NCBI GenBank assembly: GCA_027596035.1
Contig: JADGJA010000080.1
Span: forward strand, 1-47,252
Length of the DNA stretch: 47,252 nucleotides
Direction: 5' to 3'
Source: Thoreauomyces humboldtii
Taxonomy: Eukaryota; Chytridiomycota; Chytridiomycetes; Spizellomycetales; Powellomycetaceae
Below, one piece after another: positions 1 to 10,503 of the stretch. Made by a program: the position numbers and the translations under genes. Each line of letters starts with the position of its first letter. Within the stretch, counting starts at the first letter, position 1. A model generated the notes under the pieces. The model did no database searches. It was not told where the DNA came from and saw only the letters and a program-made list of their open reading frames with translations.

Positions 1-984
1 CTGGTGGGTAGTGGTGTCGTGGTAGCCGGTTAGCTGCCGTCGAACGCGAACGTGGGCTGGAGATCGGTCGAGAGGGGAGGGAAAGGGAGAGAGAGGGGGG
101 GCCGGCCATCCCATTGACGCCTGGGAGGGAACCTGCAAACCCTAACCCCCCTGAGAGAGAGAGAGACCCGAGCCGAGAGGAAGAGAAACAAAGTTTTTTT
201 CTTGGTTTGTGTCCCTAACCTCCTACACAGGACGCCCGTTTGTCTGACAATCAAAACTTTTTGAGAGTCTCGTTTGTCGTTTCACTTGGTTTCGGTTCGT
301 CAGGGGCGGGGCAGCGAGGGGACGCGGTGCCGCGGTGTGCTGGTTGCGAACAAGTGTTACAAGTGCACATCTACACTCGGCGGCTTCCCGCAGTCCTTGG
401 TGGCCTGGGAGCGGGTGCCGCTTCATGGAGAGGGTGACGGAAGAGGCTCCCACACTCCGTCACCCCTGTGAGCATCTACAGGTAATCTGTAATAACATGT
501 GTACTTGAAGGATAAGTTGCCGACCTCTACATCACAACGTCACCCGCCCGCACGTGCGGCACCTGTCGAACAGCAATCCCCGCAACACGGGCCCAGGAGA
601 GTGTGCACAGGCGAGCCTCTCAATCAGTGCTGCCGCGCGCAGATTGCAAACGCGGGATGACCCATGAGGCCGACCCTGAGAATTCGTACAATACCGAAGC
701 TTTGCAGAGGTTCAACCCAGCAAACACGGCGGGTACACGCCGATTTTTTTACAGCCGCGTTGCTCTGAAGTGACCAGCACGTGGGCGCTCCCAGCCAGTT
801 GCCAACGTTACGATGGAGGTGTGGGAACAGCAAAGTCAGATTGATGAATCATCGGGAAGAACTGCGTGTGAAGCGGGGGTCGGCATCCTTAAAGCTTGTC
901 CATAAAAGGGGGTAGGTCAGCTTATCCCTCGCCACGCTTTGATCGCGAGCACTTTGTCAGAAACCCTCATCTATTCAATAATCA
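1..984. other. Upstream intergenic region
   Basis: No coding region is supported here; the open frames are short, use non-ATG starts and resemble nothing known. GA-rich stretches lie near 88-96 and 150-185. A TATA-like run (cataaaagg) lies at about 901-909, some 75 bases before the start codon of the App1-like gene, and is the best candidate core promoter. Confidence 0.5.
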
Positions 985-2326
985 ATGAAATCATCCTTTG
1001 CAAGCATCCTGATAGCCTCGTCGCTGGTCGGCCACGTCTTCGCGGCACCTGCTGCACCAGTTGTCGACTACGTTCCGGCAGCTGGCCCTCCCCAAATTGT
1101 GAGGAGACTTTGCTAAAATGATCCTTGAGATTGCTCAACGAATTCAAGCCATGATGTTCTCTCTCATCAGACTTTCGTCGATCAAGTGGCCTCGCTTGTC
1201 AATAGCGCTACCAATACGTGGCACGTCAACTTGCACGGATACATTGCGACGCCGGTGTCTTCTTTCCGCATAGGGGCAGCAACACTCGCCCTCAAGCTGT
1301 TTACACAGAATGCGGACCAGGTCGCTATGCTCAACCGGCGGATGAAGTTCTTCTCAGTGGGTGGTGCTTCGGGTCAAACCATCTCGGTTGACCTCGCCGC
1401 ATCGGTCGGTGGCGAGCGGGTTAAGCTGCCCACAGCATCAGACAGCGACGGCCGGTTCGATGGAGCGGTTGACGTGGCACTCACCACCGTTCCTGCGGAA
1501 GGATCTTCGGTTTCGTTCGTCAACGTGCCTTCTCTGCCGTCGACGGTCCAAGTCGGCGGAAACGTCTACTTTGTTGGTGCGGAGGGTTACAGCATAATCT
1601 CGGACATTGGTATGATCACTGCCCTCGCTGCACACTTCAAAAACTCTCCCTGACCTGTCCACAGATGACACGATCAAGATCTCTGAGGTGAATTCCAAAA
1701 CCGATCTCATTCGTCGCGAGTTCCTGGAGCCTTTCGTCCCTGTGCAAGGCATGGCGGATGCCTACAACGCCTTGAAGGCTGCTCTTCCGAACACGTCGTT
1801 CCACTACCTCTCACGGTCGCCGTGGAACCTTTATGGCGACCTTGCCGCGTTCGGGGCGGCCTACAACTTTCCCGCTGGCCAATTTCTTCTGAGGGATTTC
1901 TCTTTGGCGTCGACCAACATCATCGACTTCTTCACGGCGTCTGCGGATTACAAGACCGCGGCCATCAAGTCCCATCTCGCCCTTTTCCCCAAGCGCCAGC
2001 TGGTGATGATCGGTGACTCGACCGAAATGGATCCCGAGTGAGTCAAAATGTCAAAAGATCGTGAAAGCTATTCTGTCGACTGACCCTTCGAACTCCAAAG
2101 GTCCTACGGTCCGATTGCTCGCTCGTATCCTGCCAACGTTGCCTGCATCGCCATCCGCATCGTGACAGGAGTCAATCCGACCGCCGAAGCGTCGCAAATT
2201 CTTCCTTCCCGTTTCACTACCGCTTTCGCCGGCGTGCCTGTTACCAAGTGGTTCACTTTCACAGACGCCCGCCAGCTTTCCGCAGCGGACATTGCTGCCG
2301 GTAACTGCCGTGCCGCTGCCATCTAG
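985..2326 (+). CDS. Secreted App1-like phosphatidate phosphatase (DUF2183)
   Basis: Four exons (985-1098, 1171-1609, 1665-2037, 2101-2326) join in frame to 383 residues. The N-terminus is a clear signal peptide: Lys near the start, a hydrophobic core, and Ala-Ala-Pro cleavage region near residue 20. The second half matches the App1/DUF2183 catalytic domain of the HAD superfamily. The DxDxT nucleophile motif (SDIDDTIK, Asp183 and Asp185) is created exactly across the exon 2/3 junction. SRSPWNLY and the terminal IGDSTEMDPE motif (around residues 300-309) follow, then the Tyr-Gly-Ile-Ala segment on exon 4. Yeast App1 removes phosphate from phosphatidate and acts at actin patches inside the cell, so a secreted version probably has another substrate or site. 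Catalytic residues look intact. Family assignment is firm from the motifs; the lipid substrate is inferred. Confidence 0.86.
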
Positions 2327-2561
2327 ACTAGGCGGATTGGGGTGCTGGCTGTCCCATCTCTGACCCATTACACTATCTCTCCCATTTGATTTACCATCCC
2401 GTCTTATCTGATATCTCCTTTTTAAATGTAAGGCCCCTGGGCATCTTTCTGGCTGTTTCTGCTTGTACATGGTACGGCGCCGCGCACTCTCCGTCCTTCG
2501 TCAAGAAATCCAGGCGCTCGAGCAATTTCATTTGCACAGAATAAATATGGATGTTGAACCA

Positions 2562-3628
2562 TCAAGCAAGCGGAGTCGGCGGGGTAGCATCGTTCGCGTT
2601 CCCAGCAGTAACATTTTCCGCGCCCAGATCCTTGACAACAATGGTGATCTTAACGTTCCCGGTTCCCACTTCCACGGCAACCACATGCTCGCCCAAGTCC
2701 TTGATCCTCGCGTCAAGCTTGACGGCATCCTTCTCCAAAACGAGTCCATGAGTTTCATGAAGCTCCGCAAGGATATCTTCAGGCGTGACGGATCCATAGA
2801 TGCGGGGCGAGTCGGTGCGCATGCGGACTCGGTCAAAGATGAGTTGAGGAAGGGACGAGAGTCGCGTCAGCTTGTCTGCGTCCCGTTCTATCCGGCGCTC
2901 TCGGCTGGCTAATCCGGCGGCGGCTGCTTGAGGAGATGCTGTGGATTCGGTGTTGCGTGGTTCGATCTTGACCGTCGAGAAGGCCGGTGTAATCTATGGA
3001 GCGGACGGTCGTATCAGACCAGCGCGGCCACGTTCGAGTAGTCAAGTTCTGCAACGTACGGTTTCCAGGATAACATCATCTTCTCGAATCCGTGGCTCCC
3101 AGCCTTCGGGTAGGATAGGCTTCCCTCTTATCCGGGGGACATAGTATGCGAGACCGAAGGGAACCAGATAGTTGCGCGCTTGTGCAACTACGAGGAATGT
3201 AAGTCAGAAGTTTCTCCGAGCAACGTTGTGGAATACGCTGTAGCTTACGATTGACCATCGCAATCTCGCCTGCAACCGAAGAAAACCCCCGGATCAATAC
3301 TCAGAACCGTAACCCCGGTAGAGCAGAACCGCTTTCCGAGCGTCCACTCCGTGTGAAAGTCCTGCTCGAGACTGACCTTTGCTCCCGATTCCAGGAACCT
3401 CGTCCCGTAGGTAGACATGTATGTCAGGTTTCGAGAACTTGGAACGCTGATGCATTAAAGGAAGCAGGCCATCAATCAACCGTTGGCTGGGTCGGGCTGG
3501 TTCTGAGACCGATAAAGGCAGCTTACCTTCGCACTTATCCGAGCGACCGGAGATGCGATCTGGAAGGTACATGTCCTCCGGGCAGTGTGTGCTGCTGCTG
3601 CTGATCCCAGTGAAGAACGTGAGAACAT
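2562..3628 (-). CDS. Mitochondrial large-subunit ribosomal protein bL9m
   Basis: Five exons on the minus strand (3628-3527, 3446-3377, 3269-3249, 3187-3060, 2993-2562) give 250 residues. The first exon encodes an Arg/Ser/Ala-rich mitochondrial targeting sequence without acidic residues. The bL9 N-terminal domain follows: DEVPGIGSKGEIAMVN then ARNYLVPFGLAYYVP, the family's ribosome-binding signature. A middle helix leads to the C-terminal bL9 domain (YGSVTPEDI, then LGEHVVAVEV). The protein should bind 23S-type rRNA near the L1 stalk of the mitoribosome. Exon 3 is only 21 bases long and supplies most of EIAMVN, so the frame is broken without it. The start is the first ATG in frame with the targeting sequence. 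The gene is divergent from the next one downstream on the plus strand. Identification is secure. Confidence 0.9.
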
Positions 3629-4399
3629 TGTGAGGGGCTGATAGGGAGATCGTGGAAATGGAGGAGAGCCCGAGGAAGGAGGGCCCAGAGGAAGGTTGGC
3701 TTTGGGAAAGGGAGCCGAAGCCGAAGGGCATACCGGTACCGTATCGACAGTTTTACCCACTCCCACGCTCGACAGCTTTTTGACTTTGGGGCAAGATGTC
3801 TGCAAGATGTCTGCAGGGGGCGGGGCTGCCGTTCGCCAAAAAGGACTCGGCGCTGGATCCATTCCTCTCCAGGGTTGAGCTTTAATGGTACCAGCAAGGT
3901 GGCCTTGCTATGCTGGTTGATTTGCTTTCTCCGAATCTCCGAGAGGGCTTTTGGGCAGGAAAGCAAATCACAAGAGCATGGACGAGGCGGAGTTATCTCG
4001 CAAGGTTGAGGAGATAAACATCTATTCTCGGCAAGCCTCCTTGCCCCCACGTCATGCGCGACAGGCGTGGAGAATCCGCCTCGCTTGATAGATAGAGGCT
4101 TGTCTCCCTTTGTTAACCTCGATCCCGGCGCCCGCATTGTTTGTATTGTCCTGCTTGCACCCTTGGTACAGACACCAGAAACCTATTAGACCAACGGGGG
4201 GCGTGACGTCCGTTCCATTCATTTAAGTTGGACATCTACTTCCGCGTCCCCCATCTTCACCCATAACTCCCTCCTCAATCCCGCCGTACACGGTAGTAGC
4301 CTTTTGGTTCTTTTTTGGCAGCGTCTATCTCTTGTTCGCAGAAATCACGCGTACTTGTGTAATATCTTACCCTACGACGTTCCCGTTCACGCTCAACCC
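3629..4399. other. Divergent intergenic region with a tandem 11-mer
   Basis: This spacer lies between the start of the bL9m gene (minus) and the start of the next plus-strand gene and should carry both promoters. Open frames here look random. An 11-base unit, caagatgtctg, is repeated in tandem at 3792-3813. The 150 bases before 4400 are pyrimidine-rich and look like a 5' leader. Confidence 0.45.
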
Positions 4400-5157
4400 A
4401 TGTCCAACATTTTCACCACCCGCACCGGTCCTCGCAACGGCGCGGCGACGACGCCGCCGTTCAAGAGCAGCGCTGCCACCGTTCGGTCTTGGACTGTCCA
4501 TGCAAACTCAAGCGGACTGTCGTGGCTGAACCCCACTGGGCCCGGTCGTACCCGATCCATAGGGTCTGCGACACCTGCACTGGCGAGAGCGATGGAGGAT
4601 GAGCTCCGCAGGGCAAGCCGGACCAGCCTCGTTTCGTTGAAAAAGAATGTTTCCTTTTGCGAGTCGGTTATTGTGAGAGAAACATACGCCGCAGGAGACT
4701 ACGGTATGTTGCATCGTCAGCCGCTGACCTTCCAGCATGAGAAGGCATCCACTCATGTTCGCTCCGTTTTTCCTCGTTTTCTTTATTTTGGACAGACCGC
4801 AGCTCCATCGACGTGACTCCGATCTCGATGGCGGAGCTTCTGGCGGTACGAGCCGAAAGCCGCGCAGCGTCCGAGAACGCTCTGCGTGTTCAATGGGGAG
4901 AACGACAGGGAGTCACCAGCCTCGCCGGTCCTTCCTTCCCTCCCGCCCGTGCCGACCCACCGCGATCGCATTCGGCCTATAACCCGCTTGCAGCCAATCC
5001 CTTCATTGCCATCACCCGCTCGTCCGTGTACAGTCTCAACGGAGACACCGATCTCCGTCGCAATCTTCCGGCGCCTGTACCTTCTGCTTATGATGCCAGC
5101 GTTCACAGAACGCCAAAGCTTGACAACGCGCCTCCCGCCCTTCAGCCATGCTTCTGA
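4400..5157 (+). CDS. Hypothetical protein with a possible PP1-docking (RVxF) motif
   Basis: Two exons (4400-4703 and 4796-5157) give 221 residues. I do not recognise the function. The first half is Ser/Thr/Arg-rich and disordered-looking. The centre is more ordered and contains KKNVSFCESVIVRETY, then DYDRSSIDV across the splice junction, and a short helix (MAELLAVRAESRAASENAL). The KNVSF string fits the [RK]-x-[VI]-x-F docking motif for protein phosphatase 1, and a Val-Ser-Phe core followed by RETY and DYDRxS looks like a conserved block rather than random sequence. An in-frame non-ATG extension upstream to 4304 is open, but the ATG at 4400 is the first. The intron joins Asp at phase 1. It is convergent with the KGD2 gene. 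Role as a PP1 regulator is only inferred. Confidence 0.65.
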
Positions 5158-5490
5158 TCCAGGCCGTTTCTTTTCGATAGCTCCATAGAACATTTGGGTC
5201 TCCCGACTCTCCCCACACACTTTTAGGTCGGGGAGAAATGGGCACATTCTATATTCTCTTTCGTTTTTATGCTTTTGGAAGAGTTCCTTTCTTCAATATA
5301 TCACGAACTTTTCTTATGGTGCCCTCGTCCCTGTGGGTGTCGGTCAAACCAATCGCGTTACGCCAAAGGGGCTTGGCCGCTTCCCTTCTCTGCTTCTTGT
5401 CGCCCGAATCGATTGCGGGACTTCCCAGGAGAAAGGGTAGCCGATGACAATTAAGGAAAAAGGAAAAGCAACTCATTCTTTTTCATCTAT
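5158..5490. other. Convergent 3' intergenic region
   Basis: This holds the 3' ends of the plus-strand gene before it and of the minus-strand KGD2 gene. It is AT-rich around 5245-5310, as expected for polyadenylation sequences on both strands. I see no gene. Confidence 0.5.
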
Positions 5491-7502
5491 CTACAGGTCT
5501 AGGAGTAGCCTCCTGGGGTCTTCGATGGCCTCCTTCACCTTGACGAGGAAGGTGACTGCTTCACGACCGTCAATGACGCGGTGGTCATACGTCAAAGCAA
5601 TGTACATCATCGGGCGGACTTCAACCTGCGAAAGTAAAGTTAAAGGGCGTTAAAAAAGGCGATATAATCAAGTAGTAGGTAAGGCAACCATTTCTTACTT
5701 TTCCGTTAACAACGACGGCACGATCCTTGGTGGCGTGCATACCGAGGATAGCAGACTGTGGGAGGTTGATGATAGGGGTTCCGTAGAGAGAGCCAAAGAC
5801 GCCTCCGTTCGAGACGGTGAAGGTTCCGCCGGCCATGTCCTCAATGGTGATTTGGTTGTCACGGGCCTAAATCGTTTGTCAGTAACAACCAAGCGCCTGA
5901 CGTGAGCTCGATCACCGATTACCTTCTTGCCAAGGGCCGACATGGCCTTCTCCACCTGGACGATCGAAAGGTTTTCGGTGTTCCGGAGTACGGGTGTCAC
6001 AAGACCCTTGGGCGTAGCAACAGCCACGCTCACGTCGACATAGTCATGGTAGACGATGTCCCCGCCTTCGATGGACGCATTGACGCCCGGGACCTCAAGC
6101 AAGGCATGGGACGCAGCCTTGATGAAGGCACCCATGAAACCAAGCTTGACACCGTGCTTCTCCATGACAAGATCCTTGTACTTTTTGCGCATCTCAATGA
6201 GGTTGCTGAATCAGGCGACGATTCATGGTCAGTTCATAGCCCTTCAACAAGGTACCGCCAATCCATAATTGTTGACCTACCTCATGTCGACTTCGTTGAA
6301 GGTGGTGAGGGATGCGGCGGTTTGCTGCGACTCCTTTAATCGCTCGGCGATGCGCAAACGCATACGGTTCATTTTCACCTGTCAATAGGAAGATGCGGCA
6401 TTAGACTCCGTCCGTTAAGGCCGATGCTGGGCCGCAGGCTTACCCTTCGCTCGGTTCGGGATCCGGGAAGCTGTCCGGCAAACTCCTCTCCCTCGACAGG
6501 TCCACTGGGTGCCTTGCTTCCTGAAGAAGCTATGGTCGGCCGATCCGGCTTCGTAAGAATACATCCAGTCCGTCGGGCGTCACAGTCTCAAATTAAAAGA
6601 GCATACCTGGAGCCGGCTTGGGAGCGGAAGGCTCGGCCTTCTTGGGCGCCGCAGGTTTTGAGGCCTCCTTCTTCACTTCCTTCTTGACTTCCTTCTTCTC
6701 CTCCTTTGGTTCAGGGGCAGACTCCGTCTTTGCTTCTGGCTGCTTGGCGGGTGCGGCGCCGCCCTCTGGCGCGTCCCCGAGCTCAATTCGGTAGAAGTTG
6801 GAGCCGACTTGCACGGTGTCACCCTCGGCGAAGAAGGCTTCTACTACGGTTCCAGACTCAGGAGAGTTGACGGTCACGTCAACCTTTCGATATAGCGGAG
6901 TCGTTAGATGGACGGTCATGGTGTGAGAGATAGAGCTTCAAACTGACACACCTTGTCAGTCTCGATGGTGGCAATGACCTCATCCCGGTTGACGAATTCT
7001 CCTGTCTCTGGATTTCGAAAAGATCAGGTATTGAGAGATGAGATACTGCAGCGCCGCGAAACATCGACTCTCCATGCACTCACTCTTGTGCCACTGGGTG
7101 AGGGTTCCCTCCTGGATCGATTCGGCCATCGGGGGGACCTTGATAACCTTGTCGGCTGCATCACGCAAAGACTTCAGCCGGGGCGATTCTGTCCACGCGG
7201 ATTAGCTGTTTTTGGCGTTCGACTCACCCATGAAGCGAACTTGGCCCATATTGGAAAAGGCAGTGGAGTGGGGAGTCATCCGCGACCTTAGTGAAGGACT
7301 GTCAGAAGTTGCTGTCGCGGTCGAAGCCCGGAAGATGAGGACAGTACCTGCGCGCGGAGGCATATGAGAGTGGGGGACGCGAAGTGCTGTGAAGGGCGCG
7401 AGCGGTGGGAGGGGTCGTTCTAAGTGCTGCCAAAGGTCGCAACGCTGAGAGCATGCGCGCGGCAGGGCGTGTGGACGTTTTCGCAGACATTGTTGCCAGC
7501 AT
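5491..7502 (-). CDS. KGD2: Dihydrolipoamide succinyltransferase, E2 of 2-oxoglutarate dehydrogenase
   Basis: Ten exons (7502-7348, 7286-7228, 7188-7084, 7007-6952, 6883-6607, 6529-6444, 6378-6281, 6205-5923, 5866-5699, 5625-5491) give 473 residues, close to the yeast Kgd2 length. The enzyme transfers succinyl groups from the lipoyl arm to coenzyme A in the mitochondrial TCA cycle. An Arg/Ser/Ala-rich targeting sequence comes first. The lipoyl domain (about 80-160) has [15 protein letters not shown] and the lipoylated lysine in IETDK (Lys125), exactly at an exon end. An Ala/Pro/Lys/Glu-rich linker follows. There is no obvious peripheral-subunit-binding domain, as is usual for eukaryotic E2o. 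The catalytic domain (about 247-473) ends with DHRVIDG, giving active-site His444 and Asp448. All splice phases close. Assignment is certain. Confidence 0.96.
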
Positions 7503-7940
7503 GATTGTAGACGATGCGATGATGCTTTCGGTTGATGAGTGGATGGAGCGCTGCTTGCCACTCTTTTTTTCTTTTTCGAGGGACTCGGGAAGAGGTCTTT
7601 TTGGGTGGGATGCCGTTACGAGCCAGCAGAGCTTGACGACGACGAAAAGAGGTGGAGTCTCAACACCCCAACAAAAATCCGTCGTCAGCTGGTGTTCCTG
7701 GGGAGACAAGTAAAGTTGCATAGCCACTGTCGCTTCTCGCGCCTGCTTGTACACGCGGTTGGGTTGCAGGAGGAGGTCCTCGAATCGGTTCCCCACAGAG
7801 GTTGCTCTCTTCTTTATTTGGCGAGCGATTGCCCGTTTCAACCATCTCCCTTCACGCGCTTTGCGAGGACTTCGCTTGGCGCAGGTAGGTTCTATGTTCA
7901 GTGATGCAATCATTGTCTTCACGTAGACTCTAGATAAGGC
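7503..7940. other. Intergenic region between two minus-strand genes
   Basis: It contains the 5' leader and promoter of KGD2 and the 3' end of the PH-domain gene. Long open frames on both strands run through it but show no family signature and look like chance frames in GC-rich DNA. A pyrimidine-rich run lies at 7559-7580. Confidence 0.45.
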
Positions 7941-9489
7941 TCATGTCCTCTTTCCGGCCTTCGCGAGCAGAGGAGCCCGGGTCGCCGATTCGGTCGCGCC
8001 TTTGACTGCCCTGCTCCAATCGCTTCGCGAAGCGGATGATGAAAAGGACAGCACGACGTATTTGCCGCTGACTAAACGGATACAGAGAAGATGGGTGCGG
8101 GCAGCGCCGTATCCAGTTCGGGGCGCGCACACCGATGCATGACGAAGGCTATAGGTCTGCAGGATTGCCCCCGTAGGCTTTTTCTGCAACAGGTAGATGT
8201 TGAAGTTCTCTGCGATCAAGGACCTGCGTCATTCTGAGACAACCTACCTGATACACGACCTCGCCCGTCCCCGGATCTCTTGTTTTCGCAACGTCGAAGA
8301 GACACAGCTTGTAGCCGTCCTCGGGGAAGAGCTCGAGCCATCCCTGCTTCCAGGCGGTCTCTTTCCACCCTTTGCCTGTGAAAAGACTGGAGATCTTTGC
8401 GCGGGAGGAGAAGGATGGGTCCATCCCCGGCTCCCACTCCTCACGGACCTCGCAAGAGACCGGGCGAGGATGCAAGGGGTTGCGATCCAGTGGCATGTTC
8501 TGTAGTTGAGGATACTGAACGTCTCCTGTCGGAGTGGGCTCCGATGGAACACCACCCGACCCACCGTCTCCTCCGCCAGCCGGTCCCGATGGCCCGTCAT
8601 CATCGGTGATTGTAACCAGTTTCTGCGGTTGCGGCGTGAGCGACCGAGTGTGAATTTGCTTCTCGTCGTCAAGCGACGCGCAATCGTCATCCGAGGAGAC
8701 CATCTCGACATCAGAAGCATGGCCGCGGGACGTGGTGAATTTCTGTCGCCACCCTTTGTAGCCTAGGTGGTTCGCACTTTCGAGTGGGACGGCCGGCGCG
8801 TCGCTCATCTCCTTCCTTGCGCCATAATCCGAGTGGCTTCTTCGGTGTGCAGAAACGTGGCGCGGGAGAGCAGATGCAGGAGTTTGGTCATCTTTTTGCG
8901 ACGATGCAGGGGCGTCCACCAAAGAATGCACCTCCGTCACGATCAAGGCGGGGGGTGCCACGGCTTCCGCGTCTTTGGCATCGGGATAAGTCACGGGCAG
9001 CGCAAAATCCATATTGTAAGGGGGAGGAGGTTCAAAGAGGGTTCTGGAGTCCGCGCGGTTCGCATACATTTCAGGAGGTTGTTCCGCGGCGCTCGCAGTG
9101 GTTCTCGGAGCAGAGGCAGAACTCTCTTTGATACGGCTTTCAGCTTGCGGCTCAAGAGTTTTGGATTCGTCCCGAGCTTCATCTGTTTCTGTCGTTGCTG
9201 CGACATCCTCCGCATCTGTCGTTGATCCTCTCGGTGATTCTTTGTCCACGACCCCCTCTGCCTCGTCAACGGACAAGTTCGGCACGCTGCTCGGAACGCG
9301 CGGGGCTCTGTTTAACAGAGCTTTCACCTGTGCCGCGTTGCGCTTCGTTGCTCGAGCGCCGTCGAGAAGGGAAAGGTCCATGTCTTTTTGAGACCCGCGC
9401 GGAGTCATGGAGGTTGTTGCAGCAGCAGCTGGCGGTTGCGGCACCGCTCGCTTGCTCTTCGGACGAGGGGGCAGAAGGGGGGCTTCCAT
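7941..9489 (-). CDS. PH-domain protein with a long disordered N-terminal region
   Basis: Two exons (9489-8248 and 8183-7941) give 494 residues. Residues 1 to about 350 are low-complexity, rich in Pro, Ser, Ala, Asp and Glu, with proline patches near the start (PLLPPRPKSKR) and in the middle (EPPPPYN). The C-terminal 120 residues read as a pleckstrin-homology fold: WKETAWKQGWLELFPEDG, then YKLCLFD, LLCIRLVSGKYVVLSF and a terminal helix with the usual Trp (SDWSRAVKGA). The 64-base intron (8184-8247) uses GTAGGT and a TTGCAG acceptor and restores the PH frame; two nearer AG sites would make introns of 24 or 38 bases and break it. PH domains usually bind phosphoinositides or proteins at membranes, so a cortical adaptor role is likely but not shown. 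Start is the first ATG. Confidence 0.72.
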
Positions 9490-10503
9490 GATCACTGTAA
9501 GCTTGTCTGATACTTCGAGGTTGGGAGAATTGAGCGAAGTTCGAGGATGCTCGGGAGACGAAAGTGCTTTCCATCCGTGCTGCCGAAAGTTGGCTGACTC
9601 ATCCCCGACGCCACATCGTCATGGGCATGCGTTGCAAACTCAAATCTGAGAACATCTCTCATCGGTTCCTAAGATAGCCAATGTCCTTACACTTCCCACG
9701 AAAGAAGAAGGAGAGTTACAAAGGACAAATACGTATCATACCGGTGACGGCAGGTTCAATAGCCCGACCCCAATCGCTTGTGTGGAAAGCCGCATTCCTC
9801 GGATGGTTTTGACGATACCATAACAGTTGGAGAACTACTTAACATCCGGAAGCGGGTAATTTTGGAGACAGGTGCCTTGTACTGTCCTCAAGTTTTCAGG
9901 GAAAGGTGGGTCTTAGTTCGTTCGACGGGGAGCAGCTGGGAGTACCCGAAGTAGGGCGGACTTTTAAATTCCCTCTCGGACATTTTCCTACTCGTGCATG
10001 TCCGACTTTTGGCGTTGGACAGCAAATCTTAACGCGAGAAGAAGTTTCCCGACCTCTCGCCTTGCCGCAAGGTGGCTCCCGAACATGTGCACGCACTGTA
10101 CACGGTAGGGTAGGAAGCCACATCTCTCCACAGAGACACAGAAAAGATCCTTCGGAGACCGTCGGGGGAATGAACGGAAAACCTTGGGCCTTGGCTGCCT
10201 GCCCGCACGCCGCGCCCCGTCTCTCAAAAATCACGTCCGCGTTTTCTTCCCTTTCGCTCGCCCTTTCCCCGACGTGATTAATATCGAGAGGAAAAGCGAC
10301 CTTGCCCGTGAATTCCCGTCCAAGAAACCATCCCATCCAACGACTCCTTCTTCCCTTGCCTTTCTTGCCTGCCGCTACCCGAACGACAAAGAGGCATCTC
10401 AAACACTTCCTACAACAGCATCACTCCGCGGACGCATCCCCCTTCCCAAGGCCGGTCCAACATCGACAACGACGGCATCACAGGCACGTTCGCTGAGACG
10501 GAA
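9490..10503. other. Long divergent intergenic region
   Basis: About 1 kb separates two divergent genes. I see no coding region. From about 10,225 onward the plus strand becomes pyrimidine-rich, typical of a leader for the gene starting at 10,504. A frame on the minus strand (9896-10402) is open for 168 codons but has a composition unlike real proteins nearby. Confidence 0.45.

Noticed and set aside
120..190. Possible telomeric or satellite repeat at the left end
   Set aside because: The GA-rich runs are short and irregular, with no repeated unit of telomeric type.
3535..4137. 200-codon open frame on the minus strand upstream of bL9m
   Set aside because: It overlaps the bL9m first exon in another frame, is rich in Ser, Pro and Arg as random GC-rich frames are, and no splice join makes a known domain.
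8184..8247. Frameshift or pseudogene in the PH-domain gene
   Set aside because: The apparent loss of frame is repaired by a normal 64-base GT-AG intron, so no mutation is needed.
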